64,000 nt of DNA from Mermis nigrescens. Lineage: Eukaryota; Nematoda; Enoplea; Mermithida; Mermithidae. The notes beneath the pieces are model-generated. The model was not told the DNA's origin and ran no database searches. It worked only from the letters and a program-made list of their open reading frames with translations. This document shows positions 45,597-59,874 of the stretch, piece by piece. How positions within the stretch are numbered: position 1 is the stretch's first letter; each line of letters begins with the position of its first letter. Position numbers and translations under genes: made by a program. Location of the stretch: positions 299,923 through 363,922 of the forward strand of contig JAVLUZ010000656.1 in the NCBI GenBank assembly GCA_036768485.1. Direction: 5' to 3'.

Positions 45597-45810
45597 ATTG
45601 GGACGGTCGGAGAATCGGGGCGGACGGGAAAACGGGACGGTCGGAAAATTGGTAGTATTAAGCGTATTTGAAAAAAGCGTTTTATACGATTGGTCAGAGA
45701 ATCGGGACAGCCAGAAAATCGGGACGGTCGGAGAATTGGGACGGTCGGAAGAAGTAGTATTTCGGGATTCTTAAAATAACCTGTTTTATCATGAGAAGGA
45801 GAATCGGGAC
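45597..45810 (+). repeat. GGGACGGTCGGAGAATC minisatellite
   Basis: Degenerate tandem units of GGGACGGTCGGAGAATC, interrupted at 45650-45695. Partner of the inverted short array at 43674-43745. The region may be one foldback of about 2.1 kb, but no target duplication is seen. The core GGGACGGT also occurs in the arms at 3317-4727. Confidence 0.75.
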
Positions 45811-45924
45811 GGCTCTGGGGGTCTATCGATTTTTGGGCTTCAGATTCTCATAGATGTAAAGTACCTCACACGCCCATTTCCGGCTGCGTGCGAAACCGAG
45901 TAATAGTCGATTTTCCCAAAAAAA

Positions 45925-46160
45925 ATCATAAAAAAGTTCTTTTCGCATTTTCAGCTAACCTTTGGGTTGAAATTGTCGTTCGTATTTTCGGCGCTTCTTG
46001 CCATGTTGAGTTTTCTTTATGTTTTATGTTTCAAAAAGAATGAGCATCGTCCTAAACATCAAAAACAGTGTTTTTGGCCTGTACTCATCGCTTTTTTACC
46101 CCTAAAAAAGGCAGGTTATAATTATTTTCAGGGCTGATCCTCAGAATTTTTATGCTGCGT
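45925..46160 (+). repeat. Repeat family C copy
   Basis: Contains GGCGCTTCTTGCC, AAAAAGAATGAGCATCGTCC and AAAACAGTGTTTTTGG. Confidence 0.65.
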
Positions 46161-46368
46161 TATGCGTCCTAAATTCGGCTAATAGGAATGTAGAGTTTTG
46201 AGACTGGTTACATTAACCTTTCAGTGGCCAACGTTTTCAATCGATATAGATTTTTTTGGCCATTCCGCGCATAAAAACGAATAATAATCACAAACATTAA
46301 TGTGGGTACGTGCATCATTTTCGATGATTAATTCTAAAGTACTATTGGCAATATAATGTGAAATATAT

Positions 46369-47085
46369 GTACACTAGCAAAGAATAATGCTCCGATGGGA
46401 CAAAAAAGATGAATATACTTGGAATTGTGGATTATTAAGGATGTAAAGGGAGGGGAGTAGGAAAAAGCTACCTAAAGTTGCAAAATCTGCTAAAAATCAC
46501 ACATTCTCTAAGCAACGCAAACAATCGAAGTATATTCTGCGGCCAACAGATTAAAATAGATATTTAACCATAAAAATGATTGAAAAAGCAACACGTTAGC
46601 TATGCAGTAGCTATGGGAAATGATATTGAGTAAACTAACAGTCTTTCTAAGCCAATTGAATGAAATAGCAAACATCGATGCATCCAAAACAATTGAAGAA
46701 ATTGTTGGTTCAAAACAGTAGGAAACGCGTTAGTGGACTAAAAACAGACTGCCCGGAACGATTGTGTGCACTAATCAATCGGCCCCTGCTTTGCTTGCTA
46801 TATTGCTCATAACAAAATAAAACAACTTCAAATACAATACCACTTAGTTTTCTATCAATCAGGATACGAAGCTAGTCAGCGTTGCTACTTGCCAGCAATT
46901 TAAAAAAGTAAACATTATAGATTTCGTTTATACACTATGATTTTCATCAGATTTTGTGACTTTAAGTAGCTTTTTCCTAGTCCCCTCCTTTTACATCCTT
47001 AATAATCCACAATACCAAGTATATTCATCTTTTTTCCATCTGAGCATTTTTCTTTGCTAGTATCCTACTTTTAATTAGCATGATT
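46369..47085. mobile_element. Family E core, copy 1 (about 110-bp inverted ends)
   Basis: ACTAGCAAAGAATAATGCTC at the left is mirrored by CTTTGCTAGTATCC at the right, and GGATTATTAAGGATGTAAA by TTTACATCCTTAATAATCC. A second core lies at 54970-55795. No coding frame. Confidence 0.8.
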
Positions 47086-48805
47086 TAGGTACGTCAGTCA
47101 GTAAGCACATACAGTAACATGCCACAATAATGACAGCAGTCCAAGAACGCGGAAAGCAATATTGTTCTTAAGATCAGTATTATCCTTTTTAAACAAGACA
47201 ACCTTACATTATTTAAACAGATCAAAGTTTTTCAGCATAAACTTTACGCAAATATCAAGTGTAAGGATCACTAACGCTCAGATTTGGAAGTAAAATAAAT
47301 TTGTAGTGTAAACTACATATTAACAACAAATGAATAGTGCAAACTTTACTCAACTACTAGGTGTAGAGAAAACTAACTGTCATATTCCTAATTCTGATTT
47401 CACGTTGGACATTTTGAAAAAATTTAAGCTTCCGCAAGGCTCTAGAACTAAAGTTACAAAGTGTAAAGAAGATTTTAGTCGAATTCGTAATTCTAATATT
47501 ACTCTGATATTACGATTAAGATTTATGAAAAAATTGAGTCTCCACAATAAGCCGAGAACGAATAAACATCAGTTGTAAATTACTTTACACCTCTGTTGAG
47601 TGTAAGCAAACGCGCTCTAATGGCGTCTCACATTTGATTCCTGGCACATTTTTAAACTTTAGAAAAAATGAAGCTTCTGCAAGGCTCTAGACCTGAAGTT
47701 AATATGCAACTCATAACCCAGAACTTGGCAGAAAAAACAAGACAGAAACTCGTTTAAATTCCCGATTTTTTGACTTCACACCTCCCGGAAAAGCTAAATA
47801 TTGATGCAAACAAACGCAATTCGCTGTGACGAGTACCCTCCAAAAAGAACTTTATTTTTAACCTATTCGGCCTCGCCCGACTTCTGAACAAAGAAAGTGG
47901 CGAACAAAAAAACGGACAAACAAGTGTTTTCCACTGACCACCTAATTATAAACTTTAAAAATCTGAACCTAACGCCTCATTGAGTGTAAATAAATTCGGT
48001 TCGGGCCAGTTTGTAGCCCTTTAATTGTACTACGTTTGTATGTGCCAAACTTATGTTTCGCAAAATATTTGATGTGATTTACCAATAAAAATACGAAAAA
48101 CAACCTGTTTTTTCGCCAATTTTACACCTTAGATTTCGAACTTTACTGCCCCATAAACAACTCAATATTACGTTTTTTAAACGCGACTTGCTTCAACGTG
48201 AAGCCATTAGTAATTAGGTACTTTATTTCTATCTTATCTAATTCATCCCAACTTATAACCGAAAAAGTTGGCGAAGAAATCTTGGACAAAATCTGTCTAT
48301 TTACTTATCCACTAGAGTGTAAAGTTTAAACCCATAGTACTAACTGCGTATTGATTGTAGAAAAGTTTGCTGGTAAGCACAAGTAAGCCCTTGATCCGTT
48401 GTACATTTCTGTCAGAAATAATTTCTTAAAACTCATAACCGGAGTTTTTGGCAGAGATAAACAAGTTGAAAACTCGACCAAAATGTGTCTTTACACACCC
48501 GGATTTTTGCACTCTTTACACTCCCATTTGAGAACTAGAGCAAAATTTAAAAAAATGTCATATGCAGAATTCCTTCCTCTACAAATCTATAACAATAAAT
48601 TGTTTGAAGAGTAAAACAACCCCAAAATATGCTAAATGTTATAACGTTACGCCAAAACTTTACACCTTCTTTACACAGTCAGTTTTGAGTGTAAAGAAAA
48701 AGATAAAATGACAGGCAGCGAATTTTTTATTATATTTCTTTTTAAAAAACCGCACCTCTCAGATTTGTCCTATTACAGCTATAGGGTGGTGCACAGGTGT
48801 TGGGG
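47086..48805 (+). repeat. Family E right arm, copy 1
   Basis: Collinear with 55795-57450: GCATGATTT, CTTCCGCAAGGCTCTAGA, TTTGATTCCTGGCACATTTTT, GTACTACGTTTGTATG, CCACTAGAGTGTAAAGT and the terminal GGTGCACAGGTGTTGGGG. GTGTAAAG occurs many times. The left arm of this copy is absent. Short frames in it (47330-47578, 48399-48614) are not conserved in the other copy and are not genes. Confidence 0.7.
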
Positions 48806-48839
48806 GCAGTGTTTTTTTTTGTACAAGGTCCGTTTGTAC

Positions 48840-49535
48840 ATGTACAAAGATGGTCCCCAAAAGTCTTTGTACATTTTGTACATGCAAATTTTTGTGTACT
48901 ATACTATAGTACAGTAGCGATTTTAGTGTGGTTAAACAGGGTTTTCGATCTTTGGTAGTGTATTACAGCTAATTTCTGGGTTTCTGACGCCAAAAAATAC
49001 TAAAAATTATCTGAAAACAGCGCGAAGCGCCGAAAAATGTTGGCATTTTTCCATTCTAAATGCAAATTCTGCCATTTTAAAGATATATAGGACAAATAAT
49101 TTATCAGTTCGGAGCGAAGCGCCGAAAATTGTGGGAATTTTACATCTTTTTACAGTTTTTGTCTTCCTAAAAATCTTTGTACATTTTGTACACACAAAAT
49201 TTTTAAGCACTATAATATGGTATAGCAGCCGACTTTAGTGTGGTAAAAACAGAGTTCTCCAACTTTTCATAGTGTGTTTTAGCTAATTTCTGGGTCTCTA
49301 AGGGTAAAAATCACTAAGAATCGTCTTAAAACGGCGCGAAGCGCCGAAAAATTTGACATTTTTACTTTTGAAATGCAATTTCTGCCATTTTAAAGATATA
49401 TAGAACACACAATTACTCATTTCGGCGCGAAGCGCCGAAATTTTCCCGAATTTTAGACCTTTTTTGCAATTTTTGTCTTCCCAAAAATCTTTGTACATGT
49501 ACAAAGACGGTCCCGAAAAGTCTTTGTACATCGGG
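48840..49535 (+). repeat. Tandem repeat of about 310 bp with GGCGCGAAGCGCC palindromes
   Basis: TCTTTGTACATTTTGTACA recurs at about 48863 and 49171, and TCTTTGTACATGTACAAAGA at about 49487. Each unit has TTAGTGTGGT, GCTAATTTCTGGG, one or two GCGCGAAGCGCC palindromes and GCCATTTTAAAGATATATAG. Two full units plus ends. Confidence 0.8.
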
Positions 49536-49559
49536 AAAAATCTTTGCCGAGTACAAAAA

Positions 49560-49650
49560 AAAACCGTGGTTGGGGGTACCCAAGTATATTATAAGTACGC
49601 GCTAACGCGCTACCTACGATTAAAAACTGACCGTAAAATAAAATCGTAAA
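49560..49650. repeat. Palindromic GTACGCGCTAACGCGCTAC element
   Basis: GGGTACCCAAGTATATTATA followed by AAGTACGCGCTAACGCGC. Related sequence at 51400-51445 (GTAGCACTATCGCGCTAC) and 57450-57490. All three lie next to family E arm ends. Confidence 0.55.
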
Positions 49651-49713
49651 CATAAATTTGGAGTTTTACAAAACAATAAATGAAGAAGCCAGCGGATTAC
49701 TTACCCTAAATAG

Positions 49714-49914
49714 ATGAATAAGTCAAATGAAGGGCACGCTTTTGCCAAAAGAATTTTAAAAAATGAAAAAAGTCATTATTCAGAAGATTTGAACCCATTA
49801 TTCTTTTTGAAATCCACATGCGAGAACGGATACGTCAGCCACTGGCACGATGTCAACATATCGGCGGATTTTAATACTAAGTCACTAATGATTTCGGTGT
49901 ATTGTGGAAAATAG
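49714..49914 (+). other. Open frame of uncertain meaning
   Basis: 66 codons, coding-like around STCENGYVSHWHDVNISADF and ending LMISVYCGK. The C-terminal hydrophobic step before a cysteine is faintly like SC8 between C2 and C3, but the other cysteines and an acceptor are missing. I do not call a gene. Confidence 0.2.
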
Positions 49915-49959
49915 ATAAAAATCTGAAATCATTTTCCTATTTTCAAACAACATCCTATA

Positions 49960-51350
49960 CTTATTACGCTGCAGGTTTTTAAACAAGGCGATATATAGGA
50001 ACATATGATTAAATGCCTGTCTATCAACACAATGCATGTTAACTGAGTCTCGCAGCGAAGATTTTAGCTTGATTATACTATTTTGAAAAATATTCATCAT
50101 TCTCTTGAAGTTTAAGAATAATGCATTTATGATAATGAAAATAATTATTTATTAAAGACGAGTCAAAAAGCTCTGAAATAGAAAAATCTTATCAAACAAT
50201 ATACAATACGGAGTTATCTATCGGCATTAGAAAATACATGTATACTTCAAAGTTCACATCGTCATACCTCAACAAACACTGGCTGTAGAAAACTTCAAAG
50301 GTCAGATTCGTTATTCTGACCTTACGGAGAACATTTTTTTCAAAATTCATCATCCAAGACACTCTGGGCGGTAAAGATTTTTTCAGTGTGAAATTTACAC
50401 CTGCACTAATAACGCAATGTTGATTGTAAAGAAGCAAAATAAATTTTGACGTGTAGCGCTACAAGGCACATTTTAAAGATAATAACCACGTTCTGTCTAC
50501 TAAGTGGATAATATAGCAGGAAAAAATATTTTTTTGTCCCGGACACCTTACAATAAACCGCCTCTAAATTTGAAAATATTACTTTTCGAAAAAATAAAAA
50601 AACACTCCCTTTTGAAACCAATCAGACTGCATAGAATGTAAAACTGAGTCAGATATGCTTCTGCACATGGAATGAAATTTCAAGACCAGATTCGCAACCT
50701 ACTAATCAGGAAAAACATTTTCAAAAAAATTGGCCCTCCACCGATCATTTGAATTTTTGGTGTAAACTTTACACTTGTGCTAATAACGCAGTATTGGGTG
50801 TAAACAAAATAAACTAGGATCTGTAACGCTAAGGTCAGGGCACATTTTAAGAAAAATTAGCATGTTTTTAAGCGAACTTAGCAAAATTAGCGGAGTAGCT
50901 GAATAAATTTTGTTTTTCGTCTTGAACCCTTTATACTAAAACGATCACAGATCAAGAAATATTGCGTTAAAAAAGAAAAAAGAATTTGGCCTCGAGATAT
51001 TGTATTCTTCTACATGATAGAACTGATTGGACTGCACAGAAACCAAAATTGAGTTAGACAAGCTGTGCCACACACTAAGAGTAAAAAACACGTATACTTT
51101 ACACTTTTGTGCAAAACCATTGAGCGTAAAGAAATTCTAAGGTCAGATTCGTAATCTACAGCTCAGGACAAACATTTAAAAAATTGGCCCTCCACAAATT
51201 ATTTCATTTTTCGGTTTACACTTTACACACTCATTGTTAACTCGGTATTGAATGTAAACAACAACAAAAAACCTACATCGAGTTTTTTTAATTATCTGTC
51301 GATTAAAAAAACCGCACCTCCCAGGTATGTGCCGTTGTTACTGTGAGGGG
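49960..51350. repeat. Diverged family E arm, about 400-bp tandem modules
   Basis: Three modules marked by CAGATTCGTTATTCTGACC (50302), CAGATTCGCAACCTACTAA (50688) and CAGATTCGTAATCTACAGC (51145). Each is followed by a TTGGCCCTCCAC-like block in the last two and by TTTACACTTGTGCTAATAAC or variants. Ends CGCACCTCCCAGGTATG like 48745-48770. Confidence 0.65.
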
Positions 51351-51459
51351 GTCACAAATTTAGCACTCGCTGTGATAAACATATAAGAAAAGAGGATGGC
51401 CAAGTATATCATAGGTAGCACTATCGCGCTACCTATGATATGCACAATAAGGCGACATT

Positions 51460-52485
51460 CGATTAAGCAGCTTTTCATCGCCGAAAAAAGCATTTTTAAA
51501 GACCGCACGAAAGATGGAAAAAGAGAATTTCGTGCTATAATATTGCTGCAATCGTGAACAAATCATGACACTTGCAGACTGCTAAAAAGAAAAGAAACTT
51601 TTTATAGAGATTTTTTTGAAGCGGCGTTAAAAGTACGATTAGTTTCACTTAATGTAGCAAATATCATAAGTAGCCCCTTAGCTCGTAACCAATAATATAC
51701 TTCGCTTCGTTTTCAGTGAACATAAATGATTTTTCAGTTTAAAATTCCAAGATCTAAAAATCTATCAAACGCCACGCACCAAAAATGTCTCATTAGAAAC
51801 AGCATCCAATTTTCTATCTATTTTCTGAAAAATGCCAACTATCCTGGATCGGCAAAGAATGATACATCTTAATTTATAAAAAACGCACTTTTTTAATTAC
51901 AGTAACTAAAATGGCAGCTGTATTGAACCTTTTTTTACAAATCCAAATCGAACAAACAAATAGTCGTTTGAATTCTCTTTATTTGCTCTTTTTAAAATGC
52001 GCTTGACTGTTGAATTATGTCGAGAAGTTAGACTGCTACAGCTTAAAGTATTGTTTTTCCAATATGGCTGCTCCCATGACACATATTTGTGTTGAGCAAA
52101 CCAGAAGAACGAGCGAATCTTGTTTAACCGTGTTTAGTGTACAAGGAAGCCCATCTAAAGACGCAAGTATTCTGCTACTATTGAGCTTTTAACCTACAAT
52201 AAAGGTAAAATGAGAGCCTGAGCAACTTTTCGCTATTTTTTGAAGTGACAGGCTACAATAATAAAAAAAATTGATTTCTTCCGGCAAAATAGTAGCGCCC
52301 TTAAAATTTTCTATCTAAAACACTTTCCTTTTTTTACAATTGGAGCAGCGGTTCATGAGATTCGCTCAACAAACCCAAAAGGTATGAAATACTCTTTTAA
52401 GTGCTCATTATTCATTTTGTGTTTGAAAGTTTACAGTAAGCTTATTACTGTAGCATCGGACCTAAAAGTACATACAGCTGAAAAC
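51460..52485. other. No gene supported
   Basis: Between the diverged arm and the left arm of copy 2. The frame at 52010-52192 has no motif. Confidence 0.45.
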
Positions 52486-52827
52486 GGAATTAGATTTAGG
52501 GATTCAAACTTTACACTCTAGTGGAGGAGCGTGAAAACCGGATTTTGTCTAAGATTTCTCTGTCACTTTTCCGCTTATAAGTCGGGACAAATTGAATAAA
52601 ATAAAGATAAATATTGATCTAATTGTCTACACGTAGCAGCAAATCGCATTTAAAAACACTCAACATTGAGTTATTTATGGGAGTATAAAGTTCGAAATCA
52701 GGGGTGTAAAATAGGCGAAAAAACACGTTTTTCTCCCTATTTTGATTTGTACATACATATCTCAAATATTTTGCGGAACAGAATTTTGGCGCTCGCAAAC
52801 TACTAAGATTAATAAGGATTTTCAACT

Positions 52828-52947
52828 ACAGTAAGCCGACGGTTACGATAATTATATATCAGATCAATGCTATAATCGCAATCAGACAGCTTATTGTTGG
52901 AGATAATTTTAAAACTTATGACCTAAGTTGTGTGAAACAGACTATAG
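52828..52947. mobile_element. Short relative of the 3861-4030 miniature element
   Basis: Shares GGTTACGATAATTATATATC, GGAGATAATTTTAAAACTTA and GTTGTGTGAAACAGACTATAG. TA on both sides. The 5' part is deleted. Confidence 0.6.
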
Positions 52948-53022
52948 TATTTGTGTAAAGTTTGCACTATTGCTTTATTGTAAATGTCTGGTTTACGCTA
53001 CAAATTTGTTTTACTTCCAGGG

Positions 53023-54614
<1,592 letters not shown>

Positions 54615-54969
54615 GGATTATGAATCTGACTGTTTGTTTTCTTTACACCCAGTAGTTATGTAAAGTTTACACTGAAAATTAAATTTAGCTTCAGAGCGTT
54701 GCAGAAGCTTAATGTTTTTTAAATGTTGCGTGTAACGCCAAGATTACGAATCTGAGCGTAAGTGTTCTTTGCACCCAATCATTGCGTAAAGTTTATGCAG
54801 AAAACCTTTGATTCGTTTAAATAAGGTAAGGTTGTCTTGTTTAAAAATAATCCCGATGTCCAGAATAATATTGTTTTCAGCGTTCTTGGACTACTGTCCA
54901 TTGTTGTAGCATGCTACTGTATGTGTTTACTGACTGATTTACTCAAATCATGCTAATTAAACGTAGGGT

Positions 54970-55795
54970 TCTGAAAGAAAAATGCTCCGATGGAACAAAA
55001 AAGACTAATATACAAGCGTTAATTTAATTTTTGATAATGTAAAAGGAAGAGACTCGGATAAAGCAACATAATACGCCTAAAGTAGGTACCAAAATCTGTA
55101 AAAAATCAAACTTTCTCTAAGCAACGCAAAAATAGAAGTGTATTCTGCGGCCCCCGAAAAAGTGTAAGCTTCAAATAATTTTCAATGCATAACATAAGAG
55201 TGTATAAACATAGTCTAAAATGTTTAATTTTTGTAAATTGCTTGCTAGTTGCCGCGCTGACTTGCTTCGTATCGTGAAAAATAGAAAACTAACTGCAATT
55301 GTATTTAAAGGTGTTTTATTTTGTTCTCATGACCAGGCGTCAATTGATTAGTGCACGCAATCGCTGCGGGCATGCAAGTGTAACCTACATGAAGTCTGTT
55401 TTTCGTAAGCTTACGCGTTTCCTACTGCTTTAAACCAATATTTCTTTGATTGTCTTGAATGCATCGATGTTTGCTATTTCATGCCATTGACTTGCAAAGT
55501 CGCTATTTACTTTACTACATCTAATTCCTCATAGTTAATGCATAGCTAAGTCGCTGCTGCATCAATCGTTTTTGGTTTAATCGTTTATGTCAATATGCAG
55601 GCCGCAGAATATACTACGATATTTTGCATTGCCTAGAGAAAGTCTGATTTTTATCAAATTTTGCGACTCAAGGCATATACATACATAGGTAGCTTTTCCT
55701 TAGATCCTTCGTTTTACATTCTTAATAATCCTCAATCAAAAGCATGTCCGTCACTTTTGTTCTATCGGACCATTTTTCTTTGCTAGTACCCTACA
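54970..55795. mobile_element. Family E core, copy 2
   Basis: AAAATGCTCCGATGGAACAA at the left is mirrored by TTGTTCTATCGGACCATTTT at the right. Internal AGCAACGCAAAAATAGAAG and GTATTCTGCGGCC match copy 1 (46369-47085). Confidence 0.75.
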
Positions 55796-57450
55796 TATAA
55801 TTCGCATGATTTGAATAAATCACTAAATAAACACATACTGTAACATACCACAATAATGACAGTAGTATAAGAACGCAGTAAACAATATTGTTCTGCACAT
55901 CAGCCAGCAGCATCTTTTTTAAATTAGACAAGCTTACCTTATTAAAACAGATTAAAAGCTTACATCATAAACTATATGCAAATATTGGTTGTGAAGAACC
56001 CTTTCACTCATATTCGTAATTATAAACGTTTCATGGAACATTTAAAAAAAACTCAAGCTTCTGCAACGCACTGAATCTAAATTTAATTTTCAGTGTAAAC
56101 TTAACATAACTACTAAGTATAAAGAAAACTATCAGTCAGATTCGTAATTTTGACGTTACGTAGACCATTCTAAAAACATTAAGCTTCCGCAAGGCTCTAG
56201 AAACAAAGTTAATTTGCAGTTTAAACTCTACACAAATACAGAGTGTAAGGGAGATTTGAGTCGGATTTGAAATGCTGATATTACTCTGCTATTATGATCA
56301 ACATTTATAAAAAAATTTAGTCTTCCACAATGGTTAAATAAATATTGAATGTAAACCACTTAACATCAATATTGACTGTAAACAAACGCGCCCAGCTGGC
56401 ATATCACGTTTGATTCCTGGTACATTTTTAGACATGAGGTCATGCCCAGATTTATAACCGGAGAAGTTGGCAGAAAAAAACAGCACAGAAATACTTTTAA
56501 CACACCCAATTTTTGACTTTACACCTCCCAAAATAGCTCAATATTACCGTAAATGAACGCAATTTACTCTGACGTGTTCCCTTAGAAAGAACTATATTTT
56601 TATTGTATTTAACCTATTCCGACTTCTTACGGAGAAAGTGACGAACAAAAAACGAACAGAAACGTATTTTATACCATCCACTACATTGTAAACTTTAAAA
56701 ATCTGAACCTTATTCCCCATCGAGTGTTTAGAAATTCGGTTTGAACCAGTTTGTAGCCTTTGAACCGTACTACGTTTGTATATGCAATACTTCTTTTTCG
56801 CAAAATATTTGAGACATTTACCAATCAAAATAGGAAAACAGTGTTCTATCGCCCACTTTACATCCCTGATATCGGACTTTACACCCTCATACATAACACA
56901 ATATTGCGGTTTTTTAAACGCAGTCTGCTGCGTCGTGTAGCTCTTAGAAAGTACTTTATTTCTATATTATTTAATTATAAGCGGGAAAACTGGCGGAGAA
57001 ATCTTAGACAAAATCTGTTTTTAACATCATCCACTAGAGTGTAAAGTCAAAAACTCTGGATCTAACTCCGTGTTGAGATTAAAATGTTTTCTGGTAAAGC
57101 CTAGAGAGCCTTTGACTCGTAGTGCATTTCTGTCAGAAAAAGTTCTTGGCATATGACTGGAGTTGTTGGCAGACATAAACAAGTCGAAAACTAAACCGAA
57201 ATGTGTTTTTATCACCTGATTTTCAAATTCTTTACACTCTTATTCGAGAACTAATGCGAAATTCGAAGAACAAAAAAATTCCTCTAGAGAATTCTATCCA
57301 TCTACAATTGTATGCTATTGAATTGTATAAGACGTTCACAGGTCGTTGTGTACACACTGCAGAAAAAACCACCAGGATTCCCTACATGTTATAAGATTAC
57401 GCCAAAACTTTACACGCTCACTCTCATTACAGGGGGTGCACAGTTGTTGG
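55795..57450 (+). repeat. Family E right arm, copy 2
   Basis: Collinear with 47086-48805. Ends CATTACAGGGGGTGCACAG. With the core and left arm it forms a foldback of about 5 kb (52490-57450). No conserved frame. Confidence 0.7.
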
Positions 57451-57454
57451 GGGT

Positions 57455-58020
57455 TCCCAAGTACATTATAAGTACGCACTAACGCTGGATCATGATAGAA
57501 AATGGTTCTCTAAGATTATGATGTGGCGTACAAAGTAAGTTCAATAGACAATTTTGTACATACATTGAGTTAATTCTAACACAATAATGTGCTTGATTTG
57601 CAAGACTTCAATTGCCATGTCTCAGGTAATGTATATTTCAATAATCAGACCTTTTACGGTACTCGTGCAAAAAATGTCATGTTGTCAAGGCTTTAACGAC
57701 GACATTGCACCACCGTTTCTTTTTCCACTTTTTGGTCTATTTGTCAACCAAAATTTTGTAGCGTTTGTGGAAAATTTTTGTAATGTTAGAATGCGTTATA
57801 GAGCGGTAAAACTTCAAAAATTTTTCGGCGCTTCGCCGAATTGATTTAATTCTTGTTATTATTCTTTAAGTCGCGCCCACGCCAATCGCAGCATTTTTAT
57901 CAACAATCTGGAATGCAACAAATGCGTTTTAGAGAGCTAAAATTTCAAAATTTCGCGCCATTTGATAAATTATAGTTTTTATTGCCAAAAGCGACTCCAG
58001 AATTGGCGGAATTTTTTCTA
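57455..58020. other. Mixed repeats, no gene
   Basis: Includes two loosely related stretches with GCGGTAAAACTTCAAAAA and GAGAGCTAAAATTTCAAAA, each ending near GGCGCTTCGCCG or CGCGCC words. The 85-codon frame at 57587-57844 ends in this palindrome and is unsupported. Confidence 0.4.
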
Positions 58021-58026
58021 ATTTGG

Positions 58027-59068
58027 TTTTGTCTCCGATTCTCTTAAAAATACTTTTTTCTGATAGATTCGATGACGCTGAGTCCAGAAAAAAAAGTGTT
58101 TGGGGGGCTGACGAATATTTGTGGAGATAGAGCCCTTCAAACTTGCAAAAAACGTGATTATTTCAATGTTCTAAGGGCTCTATCTCCACAAATATTCGTT
58201 AACCGCCAAACGCTTTGTTTTTCAGGACTCAGCGTCCTCGAATCTATCAGAAAAAAATTGTTTTTAGGAGAATCGGTGACAAAAAAAATTTTTTTGAAAT
58301 AAAATTATGCAAAAGAAGAAAAAAAATTATGCTAAACCCAATTTTTAACATTTCTACATTACAGTTCTGACGTTAACAAAGCCGAAGCAGGGTGTAATCG
58401 ATTCATCACGGTTATTATTTTAGACTTGCCGTGCATATCAAATTGGTGCCAGCTGATGGTCTAAGCCTAAGGCACAATTGGGGCAAAAATTGCGGCGCGC
58501 GCGAAGCGCGCGGCGCAATTTTTGCCCCAATTGTCTCAGGCTTAGACCATCAGCTGGCACCAATGTGAATACACTTTCTAAGCCTAAGCCTAAGATGTTC
58601 GTATAAGCAAGCTGGTGAGTTGTGGGCAAGTATCTATTTGCCAAAAATTTAGCTCGCATGGATCTAATCACCAAATTTTATCTAATATGGTTTTTTCTCA
58701 ATTTTCCCGAAAACAGTGTTTTTACGCTTTTTTAACGTCAGAACTGTAATGTAGAAATGTTAAAAATGGGGTTTAGCATAATTTTTTTTTGCATATTTTT
58801 TTTAAAATTTTTTTGTCACCGATTCTCCTAAAAATAATTTTTTCTGATAGATTCGACAACGCTGAGTCCAGAAAACAAAAGCGTTTAGGGAGCTGACGAA
58901 TATTTGTGGAGATGGAGCCCTAAGAACATCGAAATAATCACTTTTTTGCAAGTTTGAAGGGTTCTATCTCCACAAATACTCGTCAGCCCCCTTAACGCTT
59001 TTCATTTCTGGACTCAGCGTCCTCGAATCTATCAGAAAAAATTATTTTTAGGAAAATCGGAGACAAAA
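58027..59068. repeat. Nested palindrome of about 1.04 kb
   Basis: Outer arms H1 (58027-58284) and H2 (58811-59068) are inverted copies of each other, and each is itself a hairpin around CTCTATCTCCACAAATA. Middle arms 58329-58376 and 58732-58780 are inverted copies (CATTTCTACATTACAGTTCT). An inner hairpin sits at 58442-58564. The 76-codon frame on H1 follows from the hairpin and is not a gene. Confidence 0.85.
58442..58564. repeat. Near-perfect 123-bp hairpin with GC-rich tip
   Basis: ATTGGTGCCAGCTGATGGTC is mirrored by GACCATCAGCTGGCACCAAT. The centre is GGCGCGCGCGAAGCGCGCGG. It could fold into a stem of about 60 bp. Confidence 0.9.
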
Positions 59069-59074
59069 TCAATA

Positions 59075-59505
59075 TTAGAAACTTTAGCCGGCTGGCTAAA
59101 ATGCTTTACTGAAAGAAGGAAATTCAAGTTCAAACAGGAATAAATAACGTATACTGATCGTGATATATTTCTAGTAGAGCGTGACATTTTCATACAAAAA
59201 GTGCTTAAAACACCGCTATTACTTGTGTACATAGAATTTTCTTATTAAAAAACACTGATTTTTTAACAGGCGCTCGATTTTTAACGTTTTTAGATCTCCC
59301 AAAAAACGTGGAAAAAGGGTGGAAAAAGCGGAGAACAATTTTGGGTCTGGTCTATAATGTCAACCAATCGCTGGGAAAAAAGATGCATTCGACGCAGGCG
59401 CCGTCTGCTAACTTCAAGCGAAATCGGCTTTCGTGTAGCTGGTTCACATATGTATTAACAGTCATTTTCCAAGGGCGTATGTGTGCAGTCGGTAGCATCT
59501 GAGAA
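59075..59505. other. No gene supported
   Basis: No motif-bearing frame. The frame at 59308-59502 is unsupported. Confidence 0.4.
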
Positions 59506-59509
59506 AACG

Positions 59510-59870
59510 AGAGAAAGTTGTTGGCAGTCGGATTCGAAACGTGGACCTCTTGCTCTAATGTCCAGAACCATAACCAATCGACTAATGCTGGTTATTTTCG
59601 ATTAAGATTGCAAGGTATTCGTAATAATTTGCTGGTTCACCAGCTGATTAGGCTTAGGCTCAGTATCATGGACTGACCAAAATGTTGGTGCCAGCGTTTA
59701 AAAAATTCCTAAGTAATGGAATGCAACTCGCGTCGCTCGCAACCAGAGAAAGTTGCTAGCAGTCGGATTTGAAACGTGGACCTCTTGCTCTAAAGTCCAG
59801 TACCATAGCCAATCGACTAACGCTGGTTAATTTCGATAAAGATTGCAAGGTATTCGTAATTTTTTGGGCT
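59510..59870 (-). repeat. Two direct copies of a tRNA-like (SINE-like) sequence
   Basis: Copies at about 59510-59632 and 59746-59867. On the minus strand they contain TAGTCGATTGGTTATGG (A-box-like) and GTTTCGAATCCGACTGC (B-box-like), separated by AGAGCAAGAGGTCCAC. A full cloverleaf does not form well, so a tRNA-derived SINE fragment is more likely than a tRNA gene. Between them, 59649-59738 is half of the hairpin at 61021-61146. Confidence 0.4.
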
Positions 59871-59874
59871 AAAC

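Noticed and set aside
49714..49914. A 66-codon frame with CENGYVSHWHDV considered as an SC8 member
   Set aside because: Only one segment resembles SC8; remaining cysteines, acceptor and length do not fit.
59519..59610. tRNA gene on the minus strand
   Set aside because: A-box and B-box-like words are present, but acceptor and anticodon stems do not pair. Two nearly identical direct copies suggest a SINE fragment.
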